A stretch of DNA of 64,000 nt, taken from the NCBI GenBank assembly GCA_029256185.1, contig JAQSYI010000012.1, positions 1 to 64,000 of the forward strand, read 5' to 3'. Shown here in pieces: positions 59,894 to 64,000 of this stretch. The first letter of the stretch is position 1; each line of letters begins with the position of its first letter. Both the position numbers and the translations under genes were made by a program. The notes beneath the pieces were generated by a model. It was not told the origin of the DNA. It saw only the letters and a program-made list of their open reading frames with translations, and searched no databases. Source of the stretch: Paenibacillaceae bacterium. Its GTDB lineage: Bacteria; Bacillota; Bacilli; Paenibacillales; NBRC-103111.

Positions 59894-60417
59894 AGGCTTA
59901 ATTCCCCCAGTTCGGATTTTAATTGCTGACGGGCTTGATGCAGCCTGCTTTTTACCGTGCCCTGCGGCATATCGAGTGCCTCGGCAATCTCCCTGACAGG
60001 CAGTCCGCCCATATAGAACAGCAGAACCGGAACCCGCAGCGTTTCGGGCAGCTTTTGCACCAAATCCTGCACCTGGCGGCGGAGCATGGTTTCCTCGACA
60101 ATTTGCTCCGTTCTCCTGTCATCCGCCGCATGCTCCAGCTTGTCTTGGTTTGGCTCCATTGGCGCAATTTTGTACCGGCGCGCTTTTTTGGCCTGTTCAT
60201 CCCGCCAGATCCGTACGGCAACCGCCATTAGGAATCCGGCAGGATTGTTGTCCGGCTCTATCCGCCGGGACATATCCAACACACGGAGAAAGGTTTGCTG
60301 GTACAGATCATCCGCATCGGTCCGGCAGGCTGCCAGTCTAAGGCAGAACGCGTATAACCGCTTCCCGAAGGTGTGCACCAGCGCCTCCACTTCTCTTGTG
60401 CGCTCATCGCTATGCAA
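59890..60417 (-). CDS. ECF-type sigma factor
   Basis: A 175-residue protein. Region 2 has RLAACRTDADDLYQQTFLRVLD; region 4 has LPETLRVPVLLFYMGGLPVREIAEALDMPQGTVKSRLHQARQ in the normal helix-turn-helix form. It overlaps the small membrane protein gene downstream. It is transcribed away from mutS and shares the 220-bp upstream gap with it. Confidence 0.92.
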   Translation of the reverse strand: MHSDERTREVEALVHTFGKRLYAFCLRLAACRTDADDLYQQTFLRVLDMSRRIEPDNNPAGFLMAVAVRIWRDEQAKKARRYKIAPMEPNQDKLEHAADDRRTEQIVEETMLRRQVQDLVQKLPETLRVPVLLFYMGGLPVREIAEALDMPQGTVKSRLHQARQQLKSELGELSL

Positions 60418-60646
60418 AGCCCATCACATCCCCTCACTTATATATCCGCACATCACATGATTTGGTTCGAAAAAAAATCTGCCGCCACTTAAGAGACTCC
60501 ACCCCTCAGGAGCTGGGAGGAAATTAGCGGTGCTTGGTTTCGTGCAGTCTCTTGCCACCGCCGTTTCAAGAGAAAAACGCCACTTCCGCCCCTTTCATGA
60601 TATAATGAAAGATACGTTTTGAGTTCGCAAGTTCTGGAGGTTGAAG

Positions 60647-63412
60647 ATGGCCAAGTACACGCCAATGATGGAGCAATATCTGTCCGTTAAGGCTCAGGTG
60701 CCTGACGCGTTCCTGTTTTTCCGGCTGGGGGATTTCTATGAGATGTTCTTCGAGGATGCCGTTCAAGCTTCCCGGGAACTGGAGATTACATTGACCGGCA
60801 GAGAGGGCGGGCTGGATGAGCGGATCCCCATGTGCGGGGTTCCCTATCATTCTGCCGAAAATTATATAGCAAGATTGATAGAGAAGGGCTACAAGGTGGC
60901 CATCTGCGAGCAGGTGGAGGACCCGGCCGAAGCCAAAGGGGTAGTCCGCCGGGAGATTGTGCGGATCGTGACGCCGGGCACGCTGATGGACGGCAAGCTG
61001 CTTGCCGACAGAGTGAACAATTACATAGCTTGTGCCGTTGCCCATGGGGAGAGCACCGGGCTTGCCGTATGCGACATCAGTACGGGAGAGCTGTATGTCA
61101 GCGCTCTGGAGGGGGCTGAATCTCTGCAAGACGAGCTGTCCGTGTTCGCCCCGGCAGAGTTTGTCGGACCTCCCGCTGTTGTTGATGCGGTCAAGGCGGC
61201 CGCTGCGGGAGCTTTCAAGCCTGCGGTATATACGGCTTGGGAGCGTGACGGAACGGAGCTGTTGGCGGAGCAGTTCTCTCAGGAGCAGTTGGACAAGCTG
61301 AATTCCGTTACGGTGAAGCCGGTAGCCCTGCTGCTCTCTTATCTGACCGAAACCCAGAAGCGCTCACTCGGGCATATGACCAAGATCGAGGTGTACCGGG
61401 CCGCCCAGTATATGACGATGGACCCGTTCACCAGACGCAATCTGGAGCTGACGGAGACCGTACGGGACAGGGCCAAGCGCGGCTCCCTGCTCTGGCTGTT
61501 GGATGAAACCGTCACGTCCATGGGAGGGCGGCTGCTCCGGCGCTGGATTGAGAAGCCGTTGTTGAACAAAGCAGCGATAGAAGAGCGTCTGGAGGCGGTG
61601 GACTGTCTCTACAACAGCCTGATTGTCCGGGAGGATCTCCGCGACCGGCTGAAGGAGGTATACGATCTGGAGCGGCTCACCGCCAGAACCTCCTACGGCA
61701 GCGCCAACGCCAGAGATCTGAATGCGCTGAAGATTTCCTTGGCCCAGATTCCCGCCGTCCGGCAGATCTGCCTGGAATCGGGCTCCAGTTCGTTGGCTGC
61801 GCTTGTGGCAGGACTGGATGACTGCGCCGATGTAAGGTCCTGGATCGAGGCGGCGGTTGTAGACGAGCCGCCTGTGTCGGTGCGGGATGGAGGGATGATC
61901 CGTACCGGGTACCACGAACGGTTGGATCAACTGAAGGCGGCCAACCAGAACGGCAAGCAGTGGCTCGCCGAGCTGGAGCAGAGGGAACGGGAGCGCACCG
62001 GAATCCGCTCGCTGAAGATCGGCTTCAACAAGGTATTCGGCTATTATATTGAGATTACCCGTTCACACCTGAACGCGCTGCCCGAGGGCATCTATGAGCG
62101 CAAGCAGACCTTGGCCAATGCGGAGCGGTTTATTACCCCGGAGCTGAAGGAGAAGGAAGCGCTCATTCTCGAAGCCGAGGAGAAGATGGTGGACATTGAA
62201 TACGGCCTGTTCACAGAATTGCGGGAACGGATTGCCGCACAGACCGGCCGTCTTCAGCGGCTGGCGGCAATAGTAGCGGCCGCGGACGCTTACCAGTCCA
62301 TGGCGGTGGTAAGCGCCCGCAACCGCTTCAGGAAGCCGGAGCTGACCGACGGTTATGATCTGTTGATCAACCTGGGGCGGCATCCGGTTGTGGAGGCGGT
62401 GATGCAAGACGGCGCCTTCATCGCCAATGATACCGTGATGTCCGGGGAAGACGGCTCGATGCTCCTGATCACCGGACCCAATATGGCGGGAAAAAGCACT
62501 TACATGCGCCAGGTGGCCATCATCTGCATTATGGCGCAGATCGGCTGCTTTGTCCCGGCGGAGCAAGCCCAAATTCCTCTGCTCGACCGGATCTTCACCA
62601 GGATTGGCGCAGCCGATGACCTGATCGGCGGCCAGAGCACCTTCATGGTGGAGATGATGGACATCCAGGTGATGACCGAGAAGGCCACCCGCCAGAGCCT
62701 GGTGATTATCGATGAGCTGGGCCGCGGCACCTCGACGGGCGAGGGAATGTCCATCGCCCAGGCCGTGATTGAGTTTATGCATGACAAGGTAGGCTGCAAA
62801 ACGCTGGTCTCCACCCATTTCCACGAATTGGCCCATCTGGAGGACAGCCTTGCCGGACTGAAGAACTATTGCATGGCGGTCAAGGAGAGCGGGGAGCAGG
62901 TCACCTTCCTGCGCAAGCTGATCCGCGGCGCGGCCAGCACCAGCTACGGCATCTACTGCGCGCAGATCGCAGGCCTTCCGGATCCGGTCATTCAGCGCTC
63001 TTACCAGCTGCTGGCTGCCTTCGAGGGCCGGTCCCAGGCTGTGGAGAAGGCCGTTGCCGCCAGCCGAATCGTTTCCGCCATCCAAGAAGCAGCTCCTGCG
63101 CAGGAACTGGCGGCAATCAGCGCCAGCCGGGAGGGAACCAACGCCTTCGGGCAGTCTCCGGCACAGGAAACCGTGCGGGAAGCTCCTGCGGTAAATGGCT
63201 ATGACGGGGCAGCCATTCCCGTCGTTCAGCTGAGCCTGTTCGGGGATGCGGTCAAGCCGGCGGCTGCCGACAAAGCCAAGCGCAGGGCGGAAGCCCGCAT
63301 CGAGGCGGTTGCGGATGCCATCAAGGATGCGGATCTGATCAATATGACCCCCTTGGCCGCAATGAATCTGTTGTTCGAGCTGAGACAGAAGCTGCAGGAG
63401 AAACAGGGATAA
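60647..63412 (+). CDS. mutS: DNA mismatch repair protein MutS
   Basis: The protein has 921 residues from ATG 60647 with GGAGG 6 nt upstream (a TTG at 60641 would be too close). The mismatch-reading Phe-x-Glu is FYEMF near residue 36 (FRLGDFYEMFFEDA). Lever and clamp regions follow, then Walker A ITGPNMAGKSTYMRQ (about 608-622), SQ-type GGQSTFMVEMMD, Walker B LVIIDELGRGTSTGEG and the STHFHELAHLE loop. The C-terminal ~60 residues carry the beta-clamp-binding QLSLFG motif. It recognises mismatches and recruits MutL. Confidence 0.97.
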   Translation: MAKYTPMMEQYLSVKAQVPDAFLFFRLGDFYEMFFEDAVQASRELEITLTGREGGLDERIPMCGVPYHSAENYIARLIEKGYKVAICEQVEDPAEAKGVVRREIVRIVTPGTLMDGKLLADRVNNYIACAVAHGESTGLAVCDISTGELYVSALEGAESLQDELSVFAPAEFVGPPAVVDAVKAAAAGAFKPAVYTAWERDGTELLAEQFSQEQLDKLNSVTVKPVALLLSYLTETQKRSLGHMTKIEVYRAAQYMTMDPFTRRNLELTETVRDRAKRGSLLWLLDETVTSMGGRLLRRWIEKPLLNKAAIEERLEAVDCLYNSLIVREDLRDRLKEVYDLERLTARTSYGSANARDLNALKISLAQIPAVRQICLESGSSSLAALVAGLDDCADVRSWIEAAVVDEPPVSVRDGGMIRTGYHERLDQLKAANQNGKQWLAELEQRERERTGIRSLKIGFNKVFGYYIEITRSHLNALPEGIYERKQTLANAERFITPELKEKEALILEAEEKMVDIEYGLFTELRERIAAQTGRLQRLAAIVAAADAYQSMAVVSARNRFRKPELTDGYDLLINLGRHPVVEAVMQDGAFIANDTVMSGEDGSMLLITGPNMAGKSTYMRQVAIICIMAQIGCFVPAEQAQIPLLDRIFTRIGAADDLIGGQSTFMVEMMDIQVMTEKATRQSLVIIDELGRGTSTGEGMSIAQAVIEFMHDKVGCKTLVSTHFHELAHLEDSLAGLKNYCMAVKESGEQVTFLRKLIRGAASTSYGIYCAQIAGLPDPVIQRSYQLLAAFEGRSQAVEKAVAASRIVSAIQEAAPAQELAAISASREGTNAFGQSPAQETVREAPAVNGYDGAAIPVVQLSLFGDAVKPAAADKAKRRAEARIEAVADAIKDADLINMTPLAAMNLLFELRQKLQEKQG

Positions 63413-63452
63413 GCCTACAAAAGCATGATCATTCGAAGGGAGTACGAGTTCA

Positions 63453-64000
63453 ATGAATAAGACGAAAAAGCGCACCCGCCTGCCCATATGGAAAAAAGCC
63501 GTAATCACGGTTCTGCTGACAGCTTCCGTGGTTCCGGCCTGGACCGCTTCGGCAAGCGAAGCTACGGATAAGGTGCAGTTGGTGCTGGAAATTTTAGCGG
63601 AAAACCATGTTGGCGGGGCATCGGAGGATGTATTGAGCCAATCCGCCATCAAGGCGATGGTAGAGTCTCTGAATGATCCTTATACGGAATATATGGACAA
63701 GTCGCAATGGGGTCAGTTCGTCAACGGCATTACCCGCAGCTATGTAGGCGTGGGCATTCAGATCAGCAAGGCGGAGGACGGGATCTATATCGAGCGGGTA
63801 TTCGCCGGAACCCCTGCTGAGGGGGCGGGTCTTAAGCAGGATGACAAGATTGTGAAGGTGAACGATACGGCAATCACCGAGCAGACAGCCGATGAGCTGG
63901 TTGCCCTGATCCTGGGCGAAGAGGGAACGCCGGTCAGCATTACGGTGCAGCGCGGCAGTGAGCAGCTTGCCAAGTCCATGTCCCGCAAGGCCGTTTCCCT
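63453..64000 (+). CDS. S41/PDZ carboxyl-terminal processing protease, 5' part
   Basis: The gene starts at ATG 63453 with GAAGGGAG upstream and runs off the window after about 182 codons. A signal peptide (AVITVLLTASVVPAWTASA) is followed by an N-terminal CtpA-type region (VLSQSAIKAMVESLNDPYTE, YMDKSQWGQF). A PDZ domain comes next: YVGVGIQISKAEDGIYIERV, AGLKQDDKIVKVNDTAI, then LILGEEGTPVSITVQRG. The Ser/Lys catalytic part should lie beyond 64000. In B. subtilis mutL follows mutS; here this gene is inserted after mutS. Confidence 0.88.
   Translation, partial: MNKTKKRTRLPIWKKAVITVLLTASVVPAWTASASEATDKVQLVLEILAENHVGGASEDVLSQSAIKAMVESLNDPYTEYMDKSQWGQFVNGITRSYVGVGIQISKAEDGIYIERVFAGTPAEGAGLKQDDKIVKVNDTAITEQTADELVALILGEEGTPVSITVQRGSEQLAKSMSRKAVS

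Noticed and set aside
62063..63652. 529-codon open frame on the minus strand
   Set aside because: Antisense to mutS in a high-GC codon pattern; no ribosome binding site, no family resemblance. Similar long antisense frames at 28102-29577, 38949-40454, 24386-25576 and 13373-14359 are rejected for the same reason.

Overview
The window reads as chromosomal DNA from a spore-forming, Paenibacillus-like member of the Firmicutes. The evidence is the outer spore coat gene cotE lying a few kilobases from mutS (in Bacillus subtilis the two are adjacent), a very large surface protein ending in three S-layer homology domains, AGGAGG-type ribosome binding sites with frequent GTG and TTG starts, high-GC coding sequence, and many short intergenic repeats. 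I see no rRNA, tRNA, CRISPR array, complete insertion sequence or prophage.

Layout. 1-900: AT-rich debris and a short Rpn-like remnant between two copies of a 19-bp repeat. 0.9-5.8 kb: a secreted DUF5050-type protein, a VOC/cupin pair divergent from an HxlR regulator, and a BlaI/BlaR1-type repressor-protease pair with its promoter and operators. 5.8-14.4 kb: a heparinase II/III-like protein divergent from a ~2,070-residue S-layer-anchored multidomain glycosidase-like protein. 14.4-27.8 kb: a cobalamin locus. The cobalt ECF transporter cbiM-N-Q-O runs leftward behind a cobalamin riboswitch, and the anaerobic corrin operon cbiD-F-G-H-J-ET-A-C-L-K runs rightward from its own promoter. Together these import cobalt and convert sirohydrochlorin to cobyrinate a,c-diamide; the late steps (cbiP, cbiB, cobU/S/T/C) are not here. 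28-35 kb: an ABC-F ATPase, a 34-residue Tyr-rich small protein behind a TGTGA-N6-TCACA site, a PadR/HAAS pair, YbaK, and a secreted GH18 protein with six novel repeats. 35.2-45.6 kb: a DUF309 gene, a two-component system, a lipoprotein, a MacA/MacB-type export system with a duplicated adaptor core, and an 840-residue secreted beta-rich protein behind three 66-bp tandem repeats. 45.7-53.1 kb: carbonic anhydrase, carboxypeptidase M32, a HesB-like protein, a cupin with an Fnr/Crp-type site at about -41, a NitT/TauT-type ABC importer and a small Sm-like protein. 53.2-55.2 kb: an AT-rich patch with an ECF sigma factor, a shortened anti-sigma factor, a truncated ABC ATPase and a permease. 55.3-64 kb: an aromatic acid exporter family protein, cotE, a COOH-NH2 ligase-type amidoligase, a zinc-ribbon membrane protein with a second sigma/anti-sigma pair, mutS, and the start of an S41/PDZ protease cut by the window edge.

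The strongest leads beyond standard annotation are: (1) the cobalt-transporter leader, with a riboswitch, two terminator-like hairpins, three 52-bp repeats, an 8-bp minisatellite and an RBS-carrying dispersed repeat in about 870 nt; (2) that RBS-carrying repeat family, seen before cbiM, cbiH and the 840-residue protein; (3) a structured ~85-nt element 5' of both the ABC-F and amidoligase genes; (4) two repeat-rich insertions inside CbiJ/CobK; (5) the Fnr-type operators, one of them on a previously unseen-looking 34-residue gene. All calls were made by reading the sequence; no database search was run.
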